In this document: piece by piece, positions 8,114 through 19,641 of the stretch
How positions within the stretch are numbered: the first letter of the stretch is position 1
How the letters are laid out: each line of letters opens with the position of its first letter
NCBI RefSeq assembly: GCF_040182565.1
Contig: NC_089874.1
Location: forward strand, 64,813,001 to 64,877,000
DNA: 64,000 nt
Reading direction: 5' to 3'
Source: Anser cygnoides
Lineage: Eukaryota; Chordata; Aves; Anseriformes; Anatidae
Position numbers and translations under genes: made by a program
The notes under the pieces: model-generated
The model's input: the letters and a program-made list of their open reading frames with translations, nothing else
Told to the model about the DNA's origin: nothing
Databases searched by the model: none

Positions 8114-9102
8114 AAAGACTTAGTCCTAACCTTACGGTTGGTTTTTGCTAAATATATACATGCAAGTATCCGCGCCCCAGTGTAAACGCCCTCGACCACC
8201 TACCCCCATACAGGCCTTGAGGAGCGGGTATCAGGCACACCCAAGTAGTAGCCCAAGAACGCCTCGCTAAGCCACGCCCCCACGGGTATTCAGCAGTAAT
8301 TAACATTAAGCAATGAGTGCAAACTTGACTTAGTTATAGCAACAGCCTAACTTCAAGGGTTGGTAAATCTTGTGCCAGCCACCGCGGTCATACAAGAAAC
8401 CCAAATCAACCATCCTATTGACACGGCGTAAAGAGTGGTAAAATGCCTATCCTAGCTAACTAAGATCAAAATGCAACTGAGCTGTCATAAGCCCAAGATG
8501 CACCTAAACACACCATTAAGATGATCTTAGGAACTAACGACTGATTTAAACCCACGAAAGCCAGGGCCCAAACTGGGATTAGATACCCCACTATGCCTGG
8601 CCCTAAATCTTGATACTTACTTTACCGAAGTATCCGCCAGAGAACTACAAGCACAAACGCTTAAAACTCTAAGGACTTGGCGGTGCCCCAAACCCACCTA
8701 GAGGAGCCTGTTCTACAATCGATAATCCCCGATTAACCCAACCACCCCTTGCCAACACAGCCTACATACCGCCGTCGCCAGCCCACCTCGAATGAGAGCA
8801 CAACAGTGGACACAATAGCACCCCGCTAATAAGACAGGTCAAGGTATAGCCTATGGAGTGGAAGAAATGGGCTACATTCCCTATTCATAGGGCACACGGA
8901 AAGAAGCGTGAAACCACTTCTGGAAGGCGGATTTAGCAGTAAAGTGGGACAATAGAGCCTACTTTAAGCCGGCCCTGGGGCACGTACATACCGCCCGTCA
9001 CCCTCCTCAAAAGCCACATCCCACATAACTAATACCATAAATACGCTGAGGATGAGGTAAGTCGTAACAAGGTAAGTGTACCGGAAGGTGTACTTAGAAT
9101 AT
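8114..9102 (+). rRNA. rrnS: 12S rRNA, full length (unit 1)
   Basis: 989 nt from tRNA-Phe to tRNA-Val. It contains the GTGCCAGCCACCGCGGTCA core, ACCGCCCGTCACC near 8990 and the 3' helix GTAACAAGGTAAGTGTACCGG near 9064. Carries an extra A at about 8258, A at 8412 and A at 8649, where the truncated copies have no insertion, G and G. Confidence 0.94.
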
Positions 9103-9173
9103 CAAGACGTAGCTATAACACCAAAGCACTCAGCTTACACCTGAAAGATATCTACTAGACCGGATCGTCTTGA
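9103..9173 (+). tRNA. trnV: tRNA-Val(TAC), unit 1
   Basis: Acceptor CAAGACG/CGTCTTG, anticodon TAC in GCTTACACC; lies between the two rRNAs. Confidence 0.92.
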
Positions 9174-10786
9174 AGCCCCCCCTCTAGCTCAACCACACAA
9201 ATAGTACACCAAAACTAAAGAATTTACTAAACTAATTAAACTAAAGCATTTTACAGTCTTAGTATAGGCGATAGAAAAGACACTTAGACGCGATAGAGAC
9301 CCCAGTACCGTAAGGGAAAGATGAAATAGCAGTGAAACAATCAAAGCGACAGACAGCAAAGATCAACCCTTGTACCTTTTGCATCATGGTTTAGCGAGAA
9401 CAACCAAGCAAAGTGAACTAAAGTTTGCCCCCCCGAAACCCAAGCGAGCTACTTTCAAGCAGTTAAAGAGAGCGAACCCGTCTCTGTTGCAAAAGAGTGG
9501 GATGACTTGTCAGTAGAGGTGAAAAGCCAACCGAGCTGGGTGATAGCTGGTTACCTGTGAAACGAATCTAAGTTCCCCCTTAATCCTCCCTACCGGACAT
9601 CCTGAACCCTAATGAGATGATTAAGAGCTATTTAATGGAGGGACAGCTCCATTAAAAAAGGACACAACCTCGACTAGCGGATAATTCTTACTACTGATCC
9701 TACCGTGGGCCCTAAAGCAGCCATCAAAAAAGAGTGCGTCAAAGCTCCACCACCTAAAAATACCAAAATAAGATGATTCCCTTATCACAAACAGGTCAAC
9801 CTATGAATATAGGAGAATTAATGCTAAAATAAGTAACTCAGGGCCACACCCCTCTAACGGCGCAAGCTTACATAGAAACATTATTAACAGACCTAGACAG
9901 ATACAAAAACCCCTACAAGACCACGTATTAACTAACCCTGTTAACCCGACTCAGGAGCGCCTATAAGAGCGATTAAAATCTGTGAAAGGAACTCGGCAAA
10001 TTAATAAGGCCCGACTGTTTACCAAAAACATAGCCTTCAGCAAATTAAACAAGTATTGAAGGTGATGCCTGCCCGGTGACTTAGGTTTAACGGCCGCGGT
10101 ATCCTAACCGTGCAAAGGTAGCGCAATCAATTGTCCCATAAATCGAGACTTGTATGAATGGCTAAACGAGGTCTTAACTGTCTCTCACAGATAATCAGTG
10201 AAATTGATCTCCCCGTGCAAAAGCGGGGATGTGAACATAAGACGAGAAGACCCTGTGGAACTTAAAAATCAACGACCACCGCGAATCCTCAATCAACCCC
10301 ACTGGGGCCACTACCATCGCAGAGCCTGGTCGATATTTTTCGGTTGGGGCGACCTTGGAGGAGAACAAATCCTCCAAAAACAAGACCATACCTCTTTACC
10401 TAGAGCTACCCCTCAAAGTGCTAACAGTGACCAGACCCAATATAATTGATTAATGGACCAAGCTACCCCAGGGATAACAGCGCAATCCCCCTCAAGAGCC
10501 CATATCGACAGGGGGGTTTACGACCTCGATGTTGGATCAGGACATCCTAATGGTGCAGCCGCTATTAAGGGTTCGTTTGTTCAACGATTAACAGTCCTAC
10601 GTGATCTGAGTTCAGACCGGAGCAATCCAGGTCGGTTTCTATCTATGACACACTCTCCCCAGTACGAAAGGACCGGGAAAGTGGGGCCAATACCACAAGC
10701 ACGCCCCCCCCCCGCTCTAAGCAGTGAAACCAACTAAACCGTGAAGAGGGCCTTCCCCCACCACTTTCAATCCTAGAAAAGGACCA
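9174..10786 (+). rRNA. rrnL: 16S rRNA, full length (unit 1)
   Basis: 1613 nt between tRNA-Val and tRNA-Leu(UUR). Hallmarks: GACGAGAAGACCCTGTGGAAC near 10242 and the peptidyl-transferase loop around 10590-10640 with ACGTGATCTGAGTTCAGACC. A humanin-like small ORF lies inside (10158-10265). Differs from the copy at 32229 at one noticed site (C where 32649 is T). Confidence 0.94.
10158..10265 (+). other. Humanin-like small ORF inside 16S rRNA (unit 1)
   Basis: Thirty-five codons from ATG to TAA in the nuclear code, at the site in 16S where humanin lies in mammals. Matching positions include Met-Ala at 1-2, Arg-Gly at 4-5, Cys-Leu at 8-9, Ser-Glu-Ile-Asp-Leu-Pro-Val at 14-20 and Arg at 23. With the mitochondrial code it would end after 29 codons at AGA. 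Expression is unknown; the resemblance may only reflect rRNA conservation. Confidence 0.35.
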
Positions 10787-10860
10787 GCTAGAGTGGCAGA
10801 GCCCGGCAAGTGCAGAAGGCTTAAGCCCTTTCCCCAGAGGTTCAAATCCTCTCCCTAGCT
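10787..10860 (+). tRNA. trnL2: tRNA-Leu(UUR, TAA), unit 1
   Basis: Acceptor GCTAGAG/CCCTAGC, anticodon TAA in GGCTTAAGCC, T-loop GGTTCAAATCC. Between 16S and ND1. Confidence 0.92.
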
Positions 10861-10866
10861 TCACCC

Positions 10867-11844
10867 ATGATTCAAATAACAACACTAAGCTGCCTCGTTA
10901 TATCCCTCCTATACATCATCCCAATCCTGATTGCCGTAGCCTTCCTAACCCTAGTAGAACGGAAAATCCTAAGCTACATACAATCCCGCAAAGGCCCTAA
11001 CGTTGTCGGGCCTTTTGGCCTACTTCAACCATTTGCGGACGGACTGAAACTATTTACCAAAGAGCCCATCCGACCCTCTACCTCTTCCCCACTTCTATTC
11101 ATTCTGATACCAATACTAGCCCTTGTCCTAGCCCTCACCACTTGAGCACCACTACCACTCCCATTTCCCCTAGCAGATCTAAACCTCGGAGTTCTCTTCC
11201 TAATAGCCATGTCAAGCCTAGCCGTCTACTCAGTCCTATGATCAGGCTGAGCCTCGAACTCAAAATACGCACTAATCGGAGCCCTACGGGCAGTAGCACA
11301 GACCATTTCATACGAAGTGACACTGGCCATAATCCTGCTATCAATAATCATACTAAGCGGAAGCTACACACTCAGCTCCTTTGCCGTCGCACAGGAGCCT
11401 CTATACTTCATTTTCTCCTCATGACCCCTAGCAATAATATGATACGTATCCACCCTAGCAGAGACAAACCGAGCTCCTTTTGACCTCACAGAGGGTGAAT
11501 CTGAGCTAGTCTCAGGGTTTAACGTTGAATACGCCGCAGGACCCTTCGCCTTATTCTTCCTAGCTGAATATGCGAACATTATGCTAATAAATACACTTAC
11601 AGCCATCATATTCCTAAACCCAAGCGCCCTAGGGCCACCCACAGAACTATTCCCCGTCATCCTAGCCACAAAAGTCCTCCTACTATCTTCTGGTTTCTTA
11701 TGGGTCCGAGCTTCATACCCACGATTCCGATATGACCAACTAATGCACCTACTATGAAAAAACTTCCTACCCCTCACACTAGCTCTGTGCCTCTGACACA
11801 TCAGCATACCTATCTGCTATGCAGGCCTACCTCCTTACATAAGG
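10867..11844 (+). pseudogene. ND1: ND1, full length (unit 1)
   Basis: NADH dehydrogenase subunit 1, the membrane subunit of complex I next to the quinone site. ATG 10867, AGG stop 11842-11844, 978 bp, as in birds. Open throughout in the mitochondrial code, with the conserved Leu-Val-Glu-Arg-Lys-Ile-Leu stretch near the N-terminus and a Glu-Gly-Glu-Ser-Glu-Leu-Val loop. T at 11496 (silent) differs from the two later copies. In the nuclear code it stops at TGA 11144. Confidence 0.94.
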
Positions 11845-11915
11845 AAATGTGCCTGAACTACAAAGGGTCACTATGATAAAGTGAACATAGAGGTATAACA
11901 GCCCTCTCATTTCCT
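11843..11915 (+). tRNA. trnI: tRNA-Ile(GAT), unit 1
   Basis: Same acceptor and anticodon as 314-386; overlaps the ND1 stop by 2 nt. Confidence 0.9.
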
Positions 11916-11922
11916 GTTGACC

Positions 11923-11993
11923 TTAGAAAAGTAGGAATTGAACCCACACAAGAGAAATCAAAATTCTCCATACTTCCCTTATATTATTTTCTA
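11923..11993 (-). tRNA. trnQ: tRNA-Gln(TTG), unit 1
   Basis: Counterpart of 394-464; no difference noticed. Confidence 0.88.
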
Positions 11994-12061
11994 GTAGAGT
12001 CAGCTAATCAAGCTACCGGGCCCATACCCCGAAAATGATGGTTTAACCCCCTCCTCTACTA
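11993..12061 (+). tRNA. trnM: tRNA-Met(CAT), unit 1
   Basis: Counterpart of 464-532 with C at 12016, the state shared with unit 0. Confidence 0.9.
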
Positions 12062-13102
12062 ATGAACCCTTACGCGACCCCAATCATAACCTTCAGCCTC
12101 ATCTTGGGCACCACAATCACAATTTCCAGCAACCACTGAGTTCTGGCCTGGACAGGACTGGAGATCAACGCACTAGCCATCATTCCCCTAATTGCCAAAT
12201 CCCACCACCCACGAGCAGTAGAAGCCGCAACGAAATACTTCCTAACCCAAGCAGCTGCTTCCGCCCTGGTCCTATTCTCTAGCATAACCAATGCCTGAGT
12301 CACCGGCCAATGAGACATCACACAAATAAACCACCCAACCTCCTGTCTACTACTGACAGCAGCAATCGCTATTAAACTGGGCCTAGTGCCATTTCACTTC
12401 TGATTCCCAGAAGTACTACAAGGATCGCCACTAATAACAGCCCTGCTACTCTCGACCCTCATAAAATTCCCCCCACTAACCCTGCTCCTACTAACATCCA
12501 AATCCCTCGACCCAGCTCTACTCACCGCCATGGCCCTAGCCTCAACAGCACTAGGAGGCTGAATAGGACTGAACCAAACACAAACACGCAAAATCCTAGC
12601 CTTCTCGTCCATCTCCCACTTAGGCTGAATCGCCATCATCCTAGTTTACAGCCCCAAATTGGCCTTACTTACCTTCTACCTATACACAATCATAACATCA
12701 GCCGTATTCCTAGCCCTTAACAAAATCAAAGCCCTTAACCTATCCATGATCACAACCTCATGAACAAAAACCCCAGTGCTAAACGCCACCCTAATACTAG
12801 TACTTTTATCCCTAGCAGGCCTCCCCCCATTAACAGGCTTTATACCAAAGTGACTTATCATCCAAAAACTAACTAAACAGGAAATAACACCAGCAGCCAT
12901 GGCAATTGCCATGCTATCACTGCTCAGCCTCTTCTTCTACCTACGCCTCGCATACCACTCAACAATTACCCTTCCCCCCAACTCCTCTAACCACATAAAA
13001 CAATGATACACTAGCAAAGCCCCAAGCACACCTACTGCGGTCCTTGCCTCACTATCAATCCTCTTACTTCCCCTGTCCCCAATAATACATGCCATTGTCT
13101 AG
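12062..13102 (+). pseudogene. ND2: ND2, full length, Glu-to-Lys variant (unit 1)
   Basis: 1041 bp with ATG and TAG as in unit 0. A at 12866 changes a GAA to AAA (Glu to Lys in Ile-Ile-Gln-Glu-Leu), unique to this copy. Confidence 0.93.
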
Positions 13103-13173
13103 AAACTTAGGATAACACCCCAAACCGAAGGCCTTCAAAGCCTTAAATAAGAGTTAAACCCTCTTAGTTTCTG
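13101..13173 (+). tRNA. trnW: tRNA-Trp(TCA), unit 1
   Basis: Counterpart of 1572-1644; overlaps the ND2 stop. Confidence 0.9.
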
Positions 13174-13179
13174 CACATT

Positions 13180-13246
13180 AAGACTTACAGAATATTAACC
13201 TGTATCTTCTGAATGCAAGTCAGACGCTTTAATTAAGCTAAAGCCT
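13180..13246 (-). tRNA. trnA: tRNA-Ala(TGC), unit 1
   Basis: Counterpart of 1651-1717. Confidence 0.85.
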
Positions 13247-13248
13247 CC

Positions 13249-13321
13249 CTAGACAGATGGGCTTCGATCCCACAAAACTCTAGTTAACAGCTAAATGCCT
13301 AAACCAATTGGCTTCTGCCTA
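13249..13321 (-). tRNA. trnN: tRNA-Asn(GTT), unit 1
   Basis: Counterpart of 1720-1792. Confidence 0.9.
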
Positions 13322-13324
13322 CAA

Positions 13325-13390
13325 AGACCCTGACGCACCCTAGTGCGCATCGATGAGCTTGCAACTCAACATGAATTTCACTACAGAGCC
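13325..13390 (-). tRNA. trnC: tRNA-Cys(GCA), unit 1
   Basis: Counterpart of 1796-1861. Confidence 0.86.
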
Positions 13391-13460
13391 GATAAGAAGA
13401 GGAATTAAACCTCTGTAAAAAGGACTACAGCCTAACGCTTCAACACTCAGCCATCTTACC
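13390..13460 (-). tRNA. trnY: tRNA-Tyr(GTA), unit 1
   Basis: Counterpart of 1861-1931. Confidence 0.88.
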
Positions 13461-13461
13461 C

Positions 13462-14831
13462 GTCACCTTCATCAACCGATGACTATTTTCCACTAACCAT
13501 AAGGATATTGGCACCCTGTACCTCATCTTCGGGGCATGAGCAGGAATAGTCGGCACCGCACTCAGCCTATTAATCCGCGCAGAACTAGGACAACCAGGAA
13601 CTCTCCTAGGCGACGACCAAATTTACAATGTAATCGTTACCGCTCACGCCTTTGTAATAAGCTTCTTTATAGTCATACCCATCATGATCGGAGGATTCGG
13701 CAACTGATTAGTCCCCCTCATAATCGGTGCCCCCGACATAGCATTCCCGCGAATAAACAACATAAGCTTTTGACTCCTCCCCCCATCATTCCTCCTCCTA
13801 CTAGCCTCATCCACTGTAGAAGCTGGCGCCGGCACAGGCTGAACTGTCTACCCTCCCCTAGCAGGTGACCTTGCCCACGCCGGAGCTTCAGTAGACCTGG
13901 CTATCTTCTCACTCCACTTAGCCGGTATCTCCTCCATCCTTGGGGCCATCAACTTTATCACCACAGCCATCAACATAAAACCCCCCGCACTCTCACAATA
14001 CCAAACCCCACTATTTGTCTGATCCGTACTAATTACCGCCATCCTACTCCTTCTATCACTCCCCGTACTCGCCGCCGGTATTACAATATTACTAACTGAT
14101 CGAAACCTAAACACCACATTCTTCGACCCCGCTGGAGGAGGAGACCCAATCCTGTACCAACACCTATTCTGATTCTTCGGACACCCAGAAGTCTATATTC
14201 TGATCCTACCGGGGTTCGGAATCATCTCACACGTAGTCACGTACTACTCAGGCAAAAAGGAGCCCTTCGGCTACATGGGAATAGTCTGAGCCATACTATC
14301 CATCGGCTTCCTAGGATTCATCGTCTGAGCTCACCACATGTTTACAGTAGGAATAGACGTTGATACCCGAGCCTACTTTACATCAGCCACTATAATCATT
14401 GCCATCCCTACCGGAATCAAAGTATTTAGCTGACTAGCCACCCTGCACGGAGGAACAATCAAATGAGACCCCCCCCAATACTATGAGCTCTAGGATTTAT
14501 CTTCCTATTTACCATCGGAGGATTAACAGGAATCGTTCTTGCAAACTCTTCCCTAGACATCGCCCTGCACGACACGTACTACGTAGTTGCCCACTTCCAC
14601 TACGTCCTATCCATAGGCGCCGTCTTTGCCATTCTAGCAGGATTTACTCACTGATTCCCACTACTCACTGGGTTTACCCTACACCAAACATGAGCAAAAG
14701 CCCACTTCGGGGTAATATTTACAGGAGTAAACCTAACGTTCTTCCCCCAGCACTTCCTAGGCCTAGCAGGAATACCCCGACGATACTCGGACTATCCCGA
14801 CGCCTACACACTATGAAACACCATTTCCTCC
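13462..14831 (+). pseudogene. COX1: COX1, 5' 1370 nt (unit 1)
   Basis: GTC start codon at 13462, eight-C run at 14469-14476 giving the +2 frameshift, and the break at nt 1370, all as in unit 0. Confidence 0.93.
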
Positions 14832-14843
14832 TAGTCCTAGGAC
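14832..14843. other. Junction filler J1 (unit 1)
   Basis: Same 12-nt filler; palindrome AGTCCTAGGACT at 14833-14844. Confidence 0.85.
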
Positions 14844-14939
14844 TTAGAGAAACTCCAGTACTAAAAATAGTAAACACAAGCAATAATTTCATATACTTCA
14901 CTCTCACTCACCACTCAACTATCAGCTAACCACACCCCC
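14844..14939 (+). other. Control-region 3' tail fragment (unit 1)
   Basis: Second occurrence of the detached 96-nt control-region end; no difference noticed. Confidence 0.9.
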
Positions 14940-15007
14940 GTCCACATAGCTTAACACAAAGCATGGCACTGAAGTTGCCAAGATGGCATAAAACATGCCT
15001 GCGGACA
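14940..15007 (+). tRNA. trnF: tRNA-Phe(GAA), extra copy (unit 1)
   Basis: Counterpart of 3411-3478, upstream of the truncated 12S. Confidence 0.9.
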
Positions 15008-15882
15008 AAAGACTTAGTCCTAACCTTACGGTTGGTTTTTGCTAAATATATACATGCAAGTATCCGCGCCCCAGTGTAAACGCCCTCGACCACCTACCCC
15101 CATACAGGCCTTGAGGAGCGGGTATCAGGCACACCCAAGTAGTAGCCCAAGACGCCTCGCTAAGCCACGCCCCCACGGGTATTCAGCAGTAATTAACATT
15201 AAGCAATGAGTGCAAACTTGACTTAGTTATAGCAACAGCCTAACTTCAAGGGTTGGTAAATCTTGTGCCAGCCACCGCGGTCATACAAGAAACCCAAATC
15301 AACCGTCCTATTGACACGGCGTAAAGAGTGGTAAAATGCCTATCCTAGCTAACTAAGATCAAAATGCAACTGAGCTGTCATAAGCCCAAGATGCACCTAA
15401 ACACACCATTAAGATGATCTTAGGAACTAACGACTGATTTAAACCCACGAAAGCCAGGGCCCAAACTGGGATTAGATACCCCACTATGCCTGGCCCTAAA
15501 TCTTGATACTTACTTTACCGAAGTATCCGCCAGAGAACTACGAGCACAAACGCTTAAAACTCTAAGGACTTGGCGGTGCCCCAAACCCACCTAGAGGAGC
15601 CTGTTCTACAATCGATAATCCCCGATTAACCCAACCACCCCTTGCCAACACAGCCTACATACCGCCGTCGCCAGCCCACCTCGAATGAGAGCACAACAGT
15701 GGACACAATAGCACCCCGCTAATAAGACAGGTCAAGGTATAGCCTATGGAGTGGAAGAAATGGGCTACATTCCCCATTCATAGGGCACACGGAAAGAAGC
15801 GTGAAACCACTTCTGGAAGGCGGATTTAGCAGTAAAGTGGGACAATAGAGCCTACTTTAAGCCGGCCCTGGGGCACGTACAT
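15008..15882 (+). rRNA. rrnS: 12S rRNA, truncated 875 nt (unit 1)
   Basis: Ends at the same GGGCACGTACAT break. C at 15775 is shared with the truncated copy at 26535 but not with 3479. Confidence 0.93.
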
Positions 15883-15892
15883 GGTTAAACAT
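15883..15892. other. Junction filler J2 (unit 1/2)
   Basis: Same ten nucleotides as 4354-4363. Confidence 0.75.
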
Positions 15893-16243
15893 GCCTGTTA
15901 GTAGTGTGGCGAGCCATAGTGGGAAGGCTAGGGCTATGTTCATAGATAGTTGGGTGGTTGGGGTGAATGTATATGGAAGGAGGCCTAGAAGGTTGATTGT
16001 AAGAAGTATGATTATTAGGGATGTAAATATTATGGCTCATTTGTGGCCATTTTTGTTGAGTGGGACTATTAGTTGTTTTGTGATTAGGTGAAGGAGTCAT
16101 GTTTGGATAGTAGAAAGGCGGTTGTTGATTCATCGGTTGTTTGGGGACGGGAATAGTAGGGCTGGGAAGAGTAGGGATAGTAGGATTAAGGGGATGCCAA
16201 ATAGATTGGGGCTGGAAAATTGGTCAAAGAAGCTTAGGTTCAT
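15893..16243 (-). pseudogene. ATP6: ATP6, first 117 codons, inverted (unit 2)
   Basis: Counterpart of 4364-4714; frame open in the mitochondrial code to the break. Confidence 0.92.
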
Positions 16244-16400
16244 GGTCAGGATCATGGTGTGGGTTTGGTAGTGAGGGAGGTCTTATTTGATGGGGTTTGG
16301 TTGTGGTGAAGGCTAGTAGTTTTGGTTGGATGAGGAGTGCTAGGGTTAATCAGGTTATAATTATGATTGAAAATCATGGTGCGGGGTTAAGCTGTGGCAT
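16234..16400 (-). pseudogene. ATP8: ATP8, inverted, frameshifted (unit 2)
   Basis: 167 nt. The plus strand reads GATGGGGTTTGG where the intact copy reads GATGGGGGGTTGG, i.e. one base lost and one changed near 16290-16300. This shifts the second half of the 55-codon frame. Shared with the copy at 27761. Confidence 0.92.
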
Positions 16401-16401
16401 A

Positions 16402-16470
16402 TCATTAAGGAGGGGGAAGTCCCTCTTTGGCTAGCTTAAAAGGCTAGTGCTGTTGCATAGCTTCTTAATG
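16402..16470 (-). tRNA. trnK: tRNA-Lys(TTT), inverted (unit 2)
   Basis: Counterpart of 4874-4942. Confidence 0.9.
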
Positions 16471-16471
16471 A

Positions 16472-17158
16472 TTAGGATGATGATAGAAGGGACGATCAGG
16501 CCTCGAAATGTGGGAGTGGGGTTGATTCTACTACAATGGGTATGTAGCTGTGATTAGCCCCGCAAATTTCTGAGCATTGTCCGTAAAAAATCCCAGGCCG
16601 GGTGGTAATGAATGAAGTTTGGTTTAGTCGGCCTGGGATTGCGTCTGTTTTAACTCCGAGCGTTGGGACTGCTCAGGAGTGGAGTACGTCTCCTGCAGTA
16701 ATGATCACGCGGATGGGGGATTCTATTGGGATAACTACGCGGTGGTCAACTTCTAGCAGTCGGAAGTGGCCGTTGGGTAAGTCTGGGGTGGGCACTATGT
16801 AGGAGTCGAATGATAGGTCTTTGAAGTCTGTGTATTCGTAGCTTCAGTATCATTGGTGGCCGATGGCTTTTAGGGTGAGGTCTGGTTCGTCGATTTTGTC
16901 CATTATGTAGAGGATTTGTAGGGATGGGAGGGCGAGGAGTACCAGGACGATAGCAGGTAGGATTGTCCAGATCAGCTCTACTTCTTGGGCGTCTACAGCA
17001 TTGGACGAGAGTTTTTCTGTTAGTATGTGGGCTAAAAGGTAGAGAACTAGGCTGCAGATAGCTAGGGCAACGATTAGGGCGTGGTCGTGGAATTCAACGA
17101 GTTCTTCTATGATGGGTGATGAGGCGTCTTGGAATCCTAGTTGGGAGTGGTTGGCCAC
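16472..17158 (-). pseudogene. COX2: COX2, inverted, full length (unit 2)
   Basis: GTG start at 17158, 228 codons, Gly at residue 100 as in the unit 1 inverted copy. Confidence 0.93.
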
Positions 17159-17159
17159 A

Positions 17160-17228
17160 TGAGATGTACAGGATTTTTACCTGTGATTTAGTCTTGACAA
17201 GGCTATGTAATTGGTTTACTAACGTCTC
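17160..17228 (-). tRNA. trnD: tRNA-Asp(GTC), inverted (unit 2)
   Basis: Counterpart of 5632-5700. Confidence 0.9.
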
Positions 17229-17230
17229 AT

Positions 17231-17253
17231 AAGAAAGAAGCATGAGCGGTTAA
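17231..17253 (+). pseudogene. trnS2: tRNA-Ser(UCN) fragment (unit 2)
   Basis: Same 23-nt 5' fragment and AA microhomology with CYTB as at 5703-5725. Confidence 0.85.
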
Positions 17254-17650
17254 CCTCCTGGGAGACCCAGAAAACTTCACCCCAGCAAACCCGCTAGTAA
17301 CCCCACCACACATCAAGCCAGAATGATACTTCCTATTCGCCTACGCCATCCTACGTTCAATCCCAAATAAACTAGGAGGCGTATTAGCACTGGCCGCCTC
17401 CGTACTGATCCTATTCCTAATCCCATTCCTGCACAAATCAAAACAACGAGCAATAACATTCCGACCACTCTCCCAGCTCCTATTCTGAGTACTAGTCGCC
17501 GACCTCCTCGTCCTAACATGAGTAGGAAGCCAACCCGTCGAACACCCATTCATCATCATCGGCCAACTCGCTTCAATCGCCTACTTCACTATCCTCCTAT
17601 TTCTCCTCCCCGCCGCAAGCGCCCTAGAAAACAAAATACTCAACTGCTAA
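17252..17650 (+). pseudogene. CYTB: CYTB 3' part, nt 745-1143 (unit 2)
   Basis: Open frame from codon 249 to TAA; no difference from 5724-6122 noticed. Confidence 0.93.
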
Positions 17651-17652
17651 AT

Positions 17653-17720
17653 ACTCTAATAGTTTATAAAAACATTGGTCTTGTAAACCAAAGATTGAAG
17701 ACTTACCACTTCTTAGAGTA
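17653..17720 (+). tRNA. trnT: tRNA-Thr(TGT), unit 2
   Basis: Counterpart of 6125-6192. Confidence 0.9.
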
Positions 17721-17728
17721 CCCCAAAC

Positions 17729-17797
17729 TCAGAAAAAAAGGACTCAAACCTTTATCTCCAGCTCCCAAAGCTGGCATTTTCAATAAACTATTCTCTG
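17729..17797 (-). tRNA. trnP: tRNA-Pro(TGG), unit 2
   Basis: Counterpart of 6201-6269. Confidence 0.9.
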
Positions 17798-17807
17798 ACC
17801 CTAACCC

Positions 17808-18329
17808 CTAAACCGCCCGAATAGCACCCCGCGACAACCCCCGCACAAGCTCCAATACAACAAACAAAGTCAACAACAGCCCCCAACCCGCCACTAAAAA
17901 CATCCCTGCCCCATGTGAATAAAACATGGAAACTCCACTAAAATCCGACCGAACAACAAACACCCCAACATTATTCACAGTAGAAACCCCGAACTTCCAA
18001 GCCCCCATAAACCCCCCAAACACCAACCCCCCAAAAACAATTGCCACAAACGCTACTGCACATCCAATCACCCGTCAATCCCCCCAAGCCCCAGGGAAAG
18101 GCTCCGCTGCTAAAGCTACTGAATAAACAAACACCACCAGCATACCCCCCAAATACACCATAAACAGCACTAAAGCCACGAACGAAACCCCAAGGCCCAG
18201 CAACCACCCGCACCCCGCCACAGACGCTAACACCAAACCAACAACCCCATAATACGGCGAAGGATTCGACGCCACACCCAAAACACCCACCGCAAAGCAA
18301 ATCCCTAAAAAAAACATAAAATAAGTCAT
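17808..18329 (-). pseudogene. ND6: ND6, full length (unit 2)
   Basis: 522 bp, ATG to TAG, open in the mitochondrial code. Confidence 0.93.
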
Positions 18330-18397
18330 TATTCCTGCCCGGACACTACCCGAGGCCTGCGGCTCGAAAAGCCGCCATTGTTCTCAACTACAGGAAC
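18330..18397 (-). tRNA. trnE: tRNA-Glu(TTC), unit 2
   Basis: Counterpart of 6802-6869. Confidence 0.9.
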
Positions 18398-19573
18398 TAA
18401 CCGCAAGCCCCCAATAATTCTACCCCATCTATGCCATTATGCTTAACCCCCCCCCCCCTCCCCCCCCGAGGCGGGGGTATTTGGTTATGCATATTCGTGC
18501 ATAAATTTATATACCCCATATACATACATACTATAGTACCAGTAATATACATTATATACGGACTATCTTATAAGCAGGTGCTAAACCCATACATGTACAC
18601 GGCCATTAAACCCTTAAACACACTCCTACCAAACCACCCGGCATGAATGTTCTAGGACCATACCCCACAACACCCAATACAACTCCACTCAAGCGCATAA
18701 CAAGACCCCATTTTAATGAATGCTCACAGGACATGCTCCAACAACAACTCTCCACCACATATCTCATGCAGTTCGTATCAGACGGATTTATTAATCGTAC
18801 TCCTCACGTGAAATCAGCAACCCGTTGCACATAATGTCCGGTATGACTAGCTTCAGGCCCATACGTTCCCCCTAAACCCCTCGCCCTCCTCACATTTTTG
18901 CGCCTCTGGTTCCTCGGTCAGGGCCATCCATTGGGTTCACTCACCCCTCCTTGCCCTTCAAAGTGGCATCTGTGAGTACTTTCACCTTCTCAATGCGTAA
19001 TCGCGGCATGTTCCAGCTTTTTGGCGCCTCTGGTTCCTCTTATTTTTTCCGGGGTTACCTCACAGGTGGCTATTCCCAGTGATCTCGGGGGTCCCACAAT
19101 CTAAGCCTGGACACACCTGCCTCACGGCCTATCCTATATTTCAAGGGTCCCTCGATGAGACGGTTGGCGTATATGGGGAATCATCCTGACACTGATGCAC
19201 TTTGACCACATTCAGTTAATGTTACCTCCACCCTCCGGGTTAAATGGGGCTATTGGATGAATGCTCGTTGGACATAGCACAAAACAACAAATCATTAAGC
19301 GCAACCCCTGCGCTTCACAAACTAAACCAGTAAACTTTCGCTAACCACCATGTAGCATAAACCTTCATCGCCCAATCCCAGCAAACTACCTCTAAAACTC
19401 CATTAATCATCCCTTCCATGACATCATCGGAACGATGTACATATACACACAAACACATACAAAATAACTTAAACTTATTAGAGAAACTCCAGTACTAAAA
19501 ATAGTAAACACAAGCAATAATTTCATATACTTCACTCTCACTCACCACTCAACTATCAGCTAACCACACCCCC
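18398..19573 (+). promoter_or_regulatory. Mitochondrial control region, full copy (unit 2)
   Basis: 1176 nt; C-run at 18447, bird similarity box at 19190, CSB-1-like at 19250. A at the site where unit 1 has C (7159). Confidence 0.92.
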
Positions 19574-19641
19574 GTCCACATAGCTTAACACAAAGCATGG
19601 CACTGAAGTTGCCAAGATGGCATAAAACATGCCTGCGGACA
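19574..19641 (+). tRNA. trnF: tRNA-Phe(GAA), main copy (unit 2)
   Basis: Heads the second full rRNA operon. Confidence 0.9.

Larger units (their letters stand above)
4364..15892 (+). repeat. Array unit 1 (11,529 bp)
   Basis: First complete unit, counted from the start of the inverted ATP6 piece to the next one. Unit-specific states: intact ATP8 length, C at 7159 in the control region, an extra A at about 8258 in the full 12S, T at 11496 in ND1 and A at 12866 in ND2 (Glu to Lys). Confidence 0.93.

Noticed and set aside
8114..9102. Bacterial or nuclear rRNA
   Set aside because: Length (989 nt), flanking tRNA-Phe and tRNA-Val and sequence are those of avian mitochondrial 12S.
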